A DNA stretch of 20,221 nt from Paraktedonobacter sp035294465 (GTDB taxonomy: Bacteria > Chloroflexota > Ktedonobacteria > Ktedonobacterales > Ktedonobacteraceae), in assembly GCA_035294465.1 (NCBI GenBank), contig DATGKW010000029.1, forward strand, positions 1 to 20,221, given 5' to 3'. Positions within the stretch are counted from its first letter, which is position 1. Each line of letters starts with the position of its first letter. Of this stretch, positions 1-5,694 are shown piece after piece. Under the pieces are notes generated by a model. It was not told where the DNA came from and made no database searches. It saw only the letters and a program-made list of their open reading frames with translations. A program made the position numbers and the translations under genes.

Positions 1-436
1 CAAAGGGCTTGGCTTCAGTCGCGAAGATCGCGATACCAACATCAAGCGGATTGCCTTCGTGTGCAGCCTGCTTACCCGTAACGGCGTGATCTGCATTTCA
101 GCGGCCATCTCTCCTTATCGCGAGGCGCGCGCCTGGGCACGTCAGCAGATCGGGAATTTCGTTGAGGTCTACGTAAAATGCCCCATCGATGTCTGCCGCG
201 AACGGGATGTCAAAGGTCTCTACAAGCTCGTTGAAGAAGGGAAGCTCAAAGGCTTTACTGGCGTAGATGACCCATACGAGGAGCCGGAGCACCCTGAGCT
301 TGTCATCGAAACCGACAAAGAAACCATCGAGGAAAGCGTCTCCCGCATCTTCGCCAAACTTATCGAGCTGGGCTATCTGGAAGCCGAACTTCTCTCCGGC
401 GAAGAGGCCGCAGCAGCAAGCTCGCTGGCAAGATAG
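1..436 (+). CDS. cysC: Adenylylsulfate (APS) kinase, 3' part only
   Basis: The reading frame is open from the left edge (first full codon at base 2) and ends at TAG 434-436, giving the last 144 residues. APS kinase phosphorylates adenosine 5'-phosphosulfate to PAPS in cytosolic sulfate activation. Family motifs seen: GFSREDRDTNIKR close to the window edge, the ISPYR segment, a CPIDVCRERDVKGLY stretch and the FTGVDDPYEEP lid that is typical of CysC. The P-loop lies outside the window. The family is usually about 200 residues, so roughly the N-terminal quarter is missing if the gene stands alone. It could equally be the C-terminal kinase domain of a bifunctional sulfate adenylyltransferase-kinase, which the window cannot decide. 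The last 20 or so residues are an Ala/Glu-rich tail beyond the usual domain end. Confidence 0.93.
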   Translation, partial: KGLGFSREDRDTNIKRIAFVCSLLTRNGVICISAAISPYREARAWARQQIGNFVEVYVKCPIDVCRERDVKGLYKLVEEGKLKGFTGVDDPYEEPEHPELVIETDKETIEESVSRIFAKLIELGYLEAELLSGEEAAAASSLAR

Positions 437-443
437 AATTCTG

Positions 444-518
444 CGAACAATCGGGGACTGCTCTGCCCGCTCCGTTCTCTCAACGAACGGGGCGGGCAGA
501 GCAGCCCCTGATTGTTCG
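444..518. terminator. Very long hairpin after cysC, terminator-like
   Basis: Arms 444-476 and 486-518 form an inverted repeat of 33 bp with a 9-nt loop. Only three positions differ from perfect complementarity, and two of those would be G-U pairs in RNA. It starts 8 nt after the cysC stop. There is no T-run after either arm, so a classical intrinsic terminator is not clear; the strength and position still suggest transcription termination or 3'-end protection of the cysC message. A small palindromic mobile repeat is the alternative. Confidence 0.6.
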
Positions 519-737
519 GGGAGGCCCAATTCCTTAATAAATATCCACCGACAACTCACATATAGATCTGCTTCAAGGATTCGTTAACCTTTTTGCCTTA
601 TTATTACGCTTTATCATTTGCAGATCGAAGAACCTATCCAGAGAATAATATCGAAATTGTCATACTCATTTCAAGTTTGTTTGAATCTGCCCAATATTGT
701 CGTAAGGCCAACGTATTGTTTTTGATCAAATAAAGTG
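519..737. other. AT-rich intergenic stretch without a gene
   Basis: Short ORFs here lack ribosome sites and any recognisable protein. The stretch is clearly more AT-rich than its neighbours. It leads into the promoter of the peptidase gene and contains nothing else I can name. Confidence 0.5.
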
Positions 738-766
738 TTGATCAAATCAAATCTATAGGTTATACT
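738..766 (+). promoter_or_regulatory. Sigma-70-type promoter of the G1 peptidase gene
   Basis: TTGATC (738-743), a 17-nt spacer, then TATACT (761-766), about 80 nt before the peptidase start. The ten-mer TTGATCAAAT occurs twice (722-731 and 738-747), 16 bp apart. The second copy covers the -35 element, and TTTGATCAAA (721-730) is a perfect palindrome, so a regulator may bind here. This is read directly from sequence; function is inferred. Confidence 0.55.
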
Positions 767-845
767 TATTTTTGGCGCTTTTTCGAAAAGTGAAGGAACA
801 GATCCGAAACTGGATTCTTAGCCTACCTCAAAGAAGATGAGGAAC

Positions 846-1814
846 ATGAAACGCGCACTTCCTTTCATGAAGAAACCTCTTCGATGGGCTTTCAGCTTTT
901 ATCTATCTTTCATCCTTTTCTTAGGTTTAACAGCTTTTGCTCCTGCATAGCAACAATCTCAGTGGAATGGCCGGCTTGGCCATCGTGTTTCTGTTCCCGT
1001 AGCAAAAGATATGGCTCTCAAGAAAACAGTACAGCTTCAGCAGTTAAAGCGAACCTACCCAGCATTGTTTGCTTCATACAGCACCCTCTATGTGGATGTT
1101 GCCAATTGGGCAGGATATGTTGTAGGCGATGGCACTGGCAATGGGTTCGAGGCTGTTGAAGCCACCTGGAACGCACCATGTAAAAGTGGAACTGTCAACT
1201 CCCAAATTGGATATTCTTCTTGGGTTGGATTGGGAGGTGCCTTTGGCGGTGGCGTTTTCGACAACCCTGACGGAGTAGAGCCCCTGGAACAAACTGGCAT
1301 ACTTTTGCAATCAGATGGTACATATCGACTGTTCTGGGCATACGTTTCATCAGATTCAGTTGCTCAAAACATTGACCAGACAGATGTGATTGATTGCGGC
1401 TGGCCCATAACTGCATGGGTCCATTACGGCACTGTTTCGGGTTATTGCTCAAATGGTGGCTTTTACGCCCATGTTCAAGTTAATGGGCATACAGGTGCTC
1501 ATTTAGGTTCTACGTGCCTTACTGAATCGGACGGTATTGGACATCAAAGTGCAGAGTGGATTGATGAGCGTCCTATCAATGCTAACGATGGATGTTACAC
1601 CGAGTTGGCTGATTTCAATACCGCAAATTGGACAAGTGTATTAGCTCAGGCTAACAATTCAGGCGCTGGATTGAGTAACCCTAACAACCATGTCAATAGG
1701 CAACTGTTTATGTACTCTGGTTCTACAGAGTTAGCAGATCCTGACGGTAATTCGGTAAGCAGTAACAACACCTTTACCGATCGTTGGTATGCTAATGGAA
1801 CTTATTGTGTCTAG
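846..1814 (+). pseudogene. Secreted G1 family glutamic endopeptidase (eqolisin), interrupted by an amber codon
   Basis: The frame starting at ATG 846 encodes a basic N-terminus (MKRALPFMKKPLRW), a hydrophobic segment and a signal-peptidase-like end TAFAPA. It then meets TAG at 948-950 and continues open for 287 further codons to TAG 1812-1814. The distal part is a G1 (peptidase A4/eqolisin) domain: NWAGYVV near its start, WVGLGG, LEQTG with the catalytic Gln, and SAEWIDE with the catalytic Glu. Codon 35 was probably CAG (Gln), since the next two codons are Gln. Both catalytic residues survive, so the damage is recent, a sequencing error, or tolerated by readthrough. The first in-frame ATG after the stop (1011) has no ribosome site and would lack the signal peptide. 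These enzymes are secreted and work at acid pH. GAGGA lies just before ATG 846; ATG 837 is an alternative start in the same frame. Confidence 0.82.
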
Positions 1815-1910
1815 TCGAATAAAGTTACATTGGTGGGGAAGGTGGAACTTTGGACACTCGTCCAACGTCTTCTCTAAGCAGTCCTTTTGAGGATTGGGTA
1901 TTGAGTCAGG

Positions 1911-1932
1911 AGGTATACCTGACGTTAGGAGG
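1911..1932 (+). promoter_or_regulatory. Palindrome and ribosome site before the lipoprotein gene
   Basis: AGGTATACCT (1911-1920) is a perfect 10-bp palindrome, flanked by TCAGG on the left and GA on the right. It sits directly ahead of the ribosome site AGGAGG (1927-1932), which fixes the lipoprotein start at 1937. It may be an operator or a small RNA hairpin that affects initiation; the role is unknown. Confidence 0.35.
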
Positions 1933-1936
1933 AACA

Positions 1937-2443
1937 ATGCACATTCCCTTGAAACAACGTGTTCTCCTGCTTTGCTCTTTATTAGTCCTGTTGAGCGGAT
2001 GTGGCAGTGCTCTAGTTGCTGCTAGCTCGGCAGGAGATGAGCCCACGTCTCTGCAAGTTTATCGTGTAAACCTGATACCGGAGAACGCTTACCCGCCATT
2101 CCCCCCCCACACTATTACAGCTCAGCAAACGGTCCAGCGCCTGTACAATATGGTGCAAGCGTTACCACGCTGGAATTCAGCGTCTGGCCAGATGTCCTGC
2201 CCGGTCTGGTCTGGCCTGGAATATCAGCTGGATTTTTTTCAAGGGCAGACTTTGATGCAGAAAGTCATCTACCGCCCCGGGGGTTGCTCATCAATACTCA
2301 TTGGGAAAAATGATGTTCGTGTCCCAAGCAAGTTGTTCGCCCAATCCTTCGTTCAGGCTATGGGGACACCTGAGAAAGAACTATTCCCTACGCCTATGTT
2401 TTCCTGTAACCCAAAGTCTCCCTGTTCTTCACCCACTCCTTAA
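1937..2443 (+). CDS. Small secreted lipoprotein of unknown function
   Basis: The product is 168 residues. The N-terminus is a clear type II signal: two basic residues, a leucine-rich core (residues 9-19) and a lipobox LSGC with the lipid-accepting Cys at residue 22, so the mature protein should be anchored on the outer face of the membrane. The mature part has cysteines in the CPVW, GGCSS, FSCNP and SPCSS contexts and a Pro-rich end; no known domain was recognised. An in-frame upstream start at 1850 exists, but AGGAGG four nucleotides before ATG 1937 and the lipobox position make 1937 the better choice. It lies 122 bp after the peptidase gene on the same strand, so the two may be co-transcribed as an extracellular module. 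Confidence 0.75.
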   Translation: MHIPLKQRVLLLCSLLVLLSGCGSALVAASSAGDEPTSLQVYRVNLIPENAYPPFPPHTITAQQTVQRLYNMVQALPRWNSASGQMSCPVWSGLEYQLDFFQGQTLMQKVIYRPGGCSSILIGKNDVRVPSKLFAQSFVQAMGTPEKELFPTPMFSCNPKSPCSSPTP

Positions 2444-2453
2444 ACCAATACTC

Positions 2454-2495
2454 TACGCTCGACCCTCTCAGCCTACCCAAAGAGAGTCGAGCGTA
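2454..2495 (+). terminator. Hairpin after the lipoprotein gene
   Basis: TACGCTCGA (2454-2462) pairs with TCGAGCGTA (2487-2495), and an inner CTCTC/GAGAG pair extends it. It begins 10 nt after the stop codon. There is no T-run, so factor-independent termination is only probable. Confidence 0.5.
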
Positions 2496-2746
2496 AACGC
2501 CTCGTGAACCTTTCCCGAAGGAACAAAGCGCGTAGATAGATGCTGCTGTTTCGTGCTATGCCCTTTACGCTTCGCTTTCCCGATAAGTATCGCTTGCCGG
2601 GTCCCGCTTCTCCGGTATGTTCATCCTTTATTTACCCGCCGAGGAGGTTAAGTAGGAATCCGCGTTCTCTCAAACGCGCGAGCGCAAGAGGCAAACGCAC
2701 GGTTCTCCACGCAGGGCCAGGAGGTTATAATCCTCAAAAAAGGGGC
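2496..2746. other. Intergenic stretch with short hairpins, no gene recognised
   Basis: Small dyads are visible, for example CGCGTT/AACGCG (2661-2678, loop 6) and CGATA/TATCG near 2580. ORFs crossing this stretch run into the merR gene or lack ribosome sites and family motifs. It may hold the remains of a mobile element, but no transposase or terminal repeat could be identified. Confidence 0.35.
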
Positions 2747-2777
2747 TTGCATCTGACGTTACGTCATCCTTTATACT
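2747..2777 (+). promoter_or_regulatory. MerR-type promoter with operator in a 19-bp spacer
   Basis: TTGCAT (2747-2752) and TATACT (2772-2777) are separated by 19 nt, longer than the usual 17 and typical of promoters that MerR proteins activate by DNA distortion. The perfect dyad TGACGT-T-ACGTCA (2754-2766) lies wholly inside the spacer. The regulator encoded immediately downstream most likely binds it and controls its own gene. Confidence 0.75.
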
Positions 2778-2804
2778 ACTCCTGCATAGAAAAGGAGGAA
2801 GCAC

Positions 2805-3635
2805 TTGGGTCAACGCTTCTATACGAGCAGCCAGTTTGCCGAACTCGCTTCGGTGACGGTGCGCACGTTGCGCTACTATGATCGGGAGGGACTGCTGGCA
2901 CCGGCGCGGCGGACGGAGGGCGGCTATCGCCTGTATAGTGACGAGGATGTGCTGATCTTGCAGAGGATTCTTGCCCTGAAATTTCTCGGCTTCTCGCTGG
3001 ACGAAATCAAGCTCCTGCTCAAGACCGGCCCCCAGCGCCTTGAGGAAGTACTGGCGCAGCAAAAGGCTATGATGGCAGAAAAACGGGTCCAGCTCGACGC
3101 GATTATCCAGGCTCTGGAGGAGACTGAGCGGCTGCTGCAAGCGAATAAGTGCGATTGGGAAGCGCTTGTGAGAGTGATCCGGGTGATTCAAATGGGACAA
3201 CAAAACAGTGATTGGGTCGCGAAGTACTTTACGCCGGAGCAGCTTCAGTCCATGAGCGAATTGACTGACCAGGCATACACGGAGGAGGCACGTCAAAAGC
3301 TCAAGACGTATCATCCTGGGACATGGACCGAGGAGGATCAGCAGCGCGTCGATGAGCGCTATCGCTTCGTGAAGCAGGAACTGGGGCGCCTGGTCGCGCT
3401 GAGCGCCGATCCGGCCTCACCGGAAGCCCAACATGTGGCCCAGATCCGGCACGAACTGCTTCTGGCCTTCACGCACAGTGACCCGGACATCGAAGCTAGC
3501 CTGCGTAACTGGTGGAAGAGCCTCGACGCACTGCCCGCAGAAAAGAAGTCCATCGACATGACGATGTACACGTATACGCCGGAGGAACAGGCATTGCTTG
3601 ATAGGGCGCTGGAAATTTATAAGCAGGGGTTGTAA
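2805..3635 (+). CDS. MerR family transcriptional regulator with TipAS-like ligand domain
   Basis: The product is 276 residues, starting at TTG 2805; AGGAGG (2793-2798) is six nucleotides upstream. Residues about 5-73 are a MerR winged helix (VTVRTLRYYDREGLL, GGYRLYSDEDV, FLGFSLDEIK). A coiled-coil dimerisation helix follows (about 75-120), then an all-helical C-terminal part (about 135-276) resembling the TipAS drug-recognition domain, with the typical ending TPEEQALLDRALEIYKQGL. TipA-type proteins bind thiopeptide-like or other ligands and activate transcription; the ligand here is unknown. The gene stands alone with its own promoter and operator and has no obvious target gene beside it, so it may act in trans or on itself only. 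A hairpin follows the stop codon. Confidence 0.9.
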   Translation: MGQRFYTSSQFAELASVTVRTLRYYDREGLLAPARRTEGGYRLYSDEDVLILQRILALKFLGFSLDEIKLLLKTGPQRLEEVLAQQKAMMAEKRVQLDAIIQALEETERLLQANKCDWEALVRVIRVIQMGQQNSDWVAKYFTPEQLQSMSELTDQAYTEEARQKLKTYHPGTWTEEDQQRVDERYRFVKQELGRLVALSADPASPEAQHVAQIRHELLLAFTHSDPDIEASLRNWWKSLDALPAEKKSIDMTMYTYTPEEQALLDRALEIYKQGL

Positions 3636-3743
3636 ACCCTAAGCCATTTCTGTCACTCTGGTCAGGGCTTGAGAATGCTCGCTTTTTCTCCGGGTCCTGG
3701 CCTGTTTCGCGGGGTTTCTCCGCTTGTTTAGTACGAGTACCGC

Positions 3744-3773
3744 AGGCGCGAGATGTGCAGGCATCTCGCGCCT
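3744..3773. terminator. Terminator between the convergent merR and membrane protein genes
   Basis: Arms AGGCGCGAGATG (3744-3755) and CATCTCGCGCCT (3762-3773) are perfectly complementary with a 6-nt loop, and TTTGT begins at the end of the right arm on the + strand. Two converging genes end on either side, so a shared or merR-directed terminator fits. Confidence 0.65.
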
Positions 3774-3788
3774 TTGTCGTCCTATCCT

Positions 3789-4445
3789 TTAGAAACGAGT
3801 GCTGCTTGCGCTTTTGCCGAAAAAACGCTGCTGCCTCTGCCAGAGGCGCAGCAGCAGCAAGGCCAGCACAATACCGCACAAATCCAGAAGAAAATTGCGC
3901 GCGTCTTTATGCAGGCCAGGGTGCGCGTTGAAGAGGAGTTGAATGATTTCTTCGGCAAACGCGCCGAGCATCAGGCAGAGGATATAGAGCTGCAAGTGCT
4001 TGCGAAGGGCGGGCATGGAGCAGAGCATAATTAGCCCTGCCATAAAGAAAAGGACGACGTGGCCGGCGAAATAGGCTTGCGGGGTGGCGAAGATAAAATT
4101 GAAGAGGTGCCCAAAAGGTACCCACATTCTGCTCAGCCAGTAGAAAGGAAAGAGGACGCAGATCAGGGCCAGCACGACCGGCCACGCCAGGCGCGGGTGC
4201 AGCACTCGCTTGAGCGTGGTACTCTGCTCGGCCAGAATGCCCCGCAGCGCGTCGGCGAACGTGGGAAGCCAGAGACGCAGCACGCCACGCGCGCCGCATT
4301 CGCGGTAAGCATCCCAGCAGCACTGACGGAAGACCTGCAAAGCGGGACCGGCATACTCGCCGGAGAACTCGTCCGGTGCCAGGGCCAGCAGCCAGCGATA
4401 GAGAAGCAACGAGCAGGTGATAATCCATGGCACGCGTTTATACAT
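3789..4445 (-). CDS. VanZ-like membrane protein with N-terminal prefix region
   Basis: The product is 218 residues. The N-terminal part (about 20-90: FSGEYAGPALQVFRQ, GVLRLWLPTFADAL) resembles the soluble 'prefix' often found on PadR-linked membrane proteins of Chloroflexota and Acidobacteria. The C-terminal part has about four membrane helices with a VanZ-like pattern: His in AGHVVLFF, Glu and Gln in AEEIIQLL, Asp in FLLDLCG. The same pattern and the LFPFxWLS start occur in the protein at 5156-5635, so the two are paralogs. The start ATG shares one base with the stop of the upstream padR gene (TGATG), with GGAGGAAGGG just before it, so the two genes are translationally coupled. VanZ gives low-level teicoplanin resistance in enterococci; the role here is unknown, and a cell-envelope function is inferred. 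Confidence 0.7.
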   Translation of the reverse strand: MYKRVPWIITCSLLLYRWLLALAPDEFSGEYAGPALQVFRQCCWDAYRECGARGVLRLWLPTFADALRGILAEQSTTLKRVLHPRLAWPVVLALICVLFPFYWLSRMWVPFGHLFNFIFATPQAYFAGHVVLFFMAGLIMLCSMPALRKHLQLYILCLMLGAFAEEIIQLLFNAHPGLHKDARNFLLDLCGIVLALLLLRLWQRQQRFFGKSASSTRF

Positions 4446-4831
4446 CAGGCCCTTCCTCCATCAACATTTGGAACCGGTAGTTCGCCAAGGACAGCTTTGG
4501 TGCGCGCCACGCTCAGCGCCTGTTCCAGGCGACGCGCCTCCGCGCTCGCAACAAGCTTTCCAAAGGACGTGATCCGGTAATAGCGCCGCCGTTCATCATC
4601 CAGCGCCGGGTCCGGGCGCTCATCAATCTCCTGGATCAAGCCGCCTTCTAGCATCTGCTTGATCGAACGATAAAGCGTAGTCGGCCCCACGCGCAATGTG
4701 CCGCCGGTCTGCCTGGTGATTTCCTGCATAATGCTATATCCATGCCGCTCGCCATCGGCCAGGGCCAGCAGGATATGGAAAACCGCCGGCGAAAGTGGCA
4801 GCATCTCTTCAGGTTTGTCTGCCGGTTTCAT
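4445..4831 (-). CDS. PadR family transcriptional regulator
   Basis: The product is 128 residues. The winged helix spans about 12-95: LSPAVFHILLALADGERHGYSI, then GPTTLYRSIKQMLEGGLI and the wing RRYYRITSFG. A short C-terminal helix (about 96-115) serves dimerisation; this is the compact PadR type without a long Vir-like C-terminus. AAAGGGG lies just ahead of the ATG. The gene overlaps the VanZ-like gene behind it by one base and is divergent from a second VanZ-like gene 324 bp away, so it probably represses both. PadR proteins are usually repressors relieved by small molecules; the inducer is unknown. Confidence 0.92.
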   Translation of the reverse strand: MKPADKPEEMLPLSPAVFHILLALADGERHGYSIMQEITRQTGGTLRVGPTTLYRSIKQMLEGGLIQEIDERPDPALDDERRRYYRITSFGKLVASAEARRLEQALSVARTKAVLGELPVPNVDGGRA

Positions 4832-4893
4832 CCCTCATCCCCTTTCGGTCTCCTCACGAGATACACCCAGAGTGGCTATAGCCGCCCTGGCTT

Positions 4894-4922
4894 AGCTTAC
4901 CTCCTTTCCGCTGAATCGTCAA
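4894..4922 (-). promoter_or_regulatory. Putative promoter of padR and the minus-strand VanZ-like gene
   Basis: On the minus strand TTGACG (4922-4917), a 17-nt spacer and TAAGCT (4899-4894). The palindrome GGCTATAGCC (4874-4883) lies just downstream, near the expected start of transcription, and may be an operator. The -10 match is moderate. Confidence 0.45.
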
Positions 4923-4936
4923 GAGCCTGGCGCTCT

Positions 4937-5047
4937 GGAGCCGGAGGCAAGCTCGCGGCTCTCTACGCGGGAGGGAGGGAAAACTAGCTCCAGGGCGGAA
5001 TAGATGGGCAAGACCCACGCCCTCATCAGCAGCTTGCCTCCGGCTCC
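4937..5047. repeat. Perfect 17-bp inverted repeat in the padR/vanZ intergenic region
   Basis: GGAGCCGGAGGCAAGCT (4937-4953) is exactly complementary to 5031-5047, with 77 nt between. Inside, AGGGCG and CGCCCT form a second nested pair (about 4992-5021). It lies between the two divergent promoters, so a transcript crossing it could fold into a branched structure. It may be a small mobile repeat or a regulatory RNA; no coding sequence is present. Confidence 0.6.
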
Positions 5048-5076
5048 TTCGCCCTTGTTGGTAGAACCGAACTCTG

Positions 5077-5105
5077 TTGACATCTCCATCTCTACCTGTT
5101 AATAT
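5077..5105 (+). promoter_or_regulatory. Strong sigma-70-type promoter of the plus-strand VanZ-like gene
   Basis: TTGACA (5077-5082), a 17-nt spacer and TAATAT (5100-5105), 50 nt before the start codon at 5156. The match to consensus is very good, consistent with a promoter normally held down by a repressor. Confidence 0.75.
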
Positions 5106-5120
5106 AACCATATTGGTTAT
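5104..5120. promoter_or_regulatory. Operator-like palindrome, probable PadR binding site
   Basis: ATAACCA-TAT-TGGTTAT is a perfect 7-bp dyad with a 3-nt centre, overlapping the -10 element and the expected start of transcription. A further half-site TGGTTAC follows at about 5130-5136. Binding here would block the promoter. The nearest candidate repressor is the divergent PadR protein. Confidence 0.6.
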
Positions 5121-5155
5121 AGTTAAACTGGTTACTTTAGAAAGGAAACCTTGCG

Positions 5156-5635
5156 ATGAAAATTTCTCCGCGATTAATGGGAGTTATCCGATCACCTTTT
5201 CTCTGGTTAGCGCTGTCGGCGGCAATTCTGGTTCTCTTCCCTTTTGACTGGTTGAGCGAGGTCTGGCCGGCTTATGGATCGCTTTTCGACCGAGTTTTTG
5301 TTTCTGAACGCGAACATGCTATTGGACATACTACAGTATTCTTGATCGCCGGTCTGTTAATACTTGGCTCGATACAGCAGATGCGCCGTCGCCCGCTTCT
5401 CTATATATTCATCATGATACTGGGAGCAGTAGGCGAGGAATTTTTCCAGGCACTCAGCAAATGGCAAATGCCAGACGTTGGCGATGGCCGCGATATCGGC
5501 TTCGATGTGCTTGGATTTGTGCTGGCCTATCTGTTTGTCTGGATATGGTGGAGGCTGAGGAACGCTCGAAAAGAGAAAAAAGAAGGGAACTTGGCCCGCC
5601 CAGGCTACCGATCTTTGACAACAGACAAAGAATAG
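5156..5635 (+). CDS. VanZ-like integral membrane protein
   Basis: The product is 159 residues with about four membrane helices and a basic cytoplasmic tail. It shows a VanZ-like pattern: IGHTTVFLIAGLL (His), GEEFFQAL (Glu and Gln), RDIGFDVLG (Asp and Gly). The protein is a paralog of the C-terminal half of the product at 3789-4445 (shared LFPFxWLS, a conserved GH...F membrane helix, EExxQ), but lacks that protein's N-terminal prefix. AAGGAA ends ten nucleotides before the ATG. It is controlled from a strong promoter overlapped by a palindrome, and the divergent PadR is the likely repressor. Function is unknown; the VanZ link suggests a role in envelope or glycopeptide tolerance, but this is not demonstrable from sequence. 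Confidence 0.78.
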   Translation: MKISPRLMGVIRSPFLWLALSAAILVLFPFDWLSEVWPAYGSLFDRVFVSEREHAIGHTTVFLIAGLLILGSIQQMRRRPLLYIFIMILGAVGEEFFQALSKWQMPDVGDGRDIGFDVLGFVLAYLFVWIWWRLRNARKEKKEGNLARPGYRSLTTDKE

Positions 5636-5643
5636 AGTATGGT
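5615..5643 (+). promoter_or_regulatory. Putative promoter of mutSL inside the end of the VanZ-like gene
   Basis: TTGACA (5615-5620), a 17-nt spacer and TATGGT (5638-5643), 51 nt before the mutS start. The -10 box matches only in part. It would let mutSL be expressed separately from the upstream membrane protein gene. Confidence 0.45.
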
Positions 5644-5694
5644 ACAGGTGTTTCAAGAAACAACCGGCAATCGAGCACAGGTCGAGAGGACACT

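Noticed and set aside
1011..1814. G1 peptidase as an intact 267-residue gene starting at ATG 1011
   Set aside because: No ribosome site precedes 1011, and the frame upstream encodes a clear signal peptide in phase, cut only by TAG 948.
1850..1936. Upstream in-frame start giving the lipoprotein 29 extra residues
   Set aside because: It would bury the signal peptide and lipobox; AGGAGG is placed correctly for ATG 1937.
2641..2730. Possible end of a group II intron or IS605-type element
   Set aside because: A few words of sequence look familiar, but no transposase, reverse transcriptase or end structure could be supported.
2540..2881. 113-codon plus-strand ORF ahead of merR
   Set aside because: It crosses the merR promoter and start codon in another frame and resembles no protein I know.
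5461..5694. N-terminal extension of MutS by 78 residues
   Set aside because: It overlaps the VanZ-like gene in another frame; the usual MutS N-terminus and a good ribosome site are at 5695.
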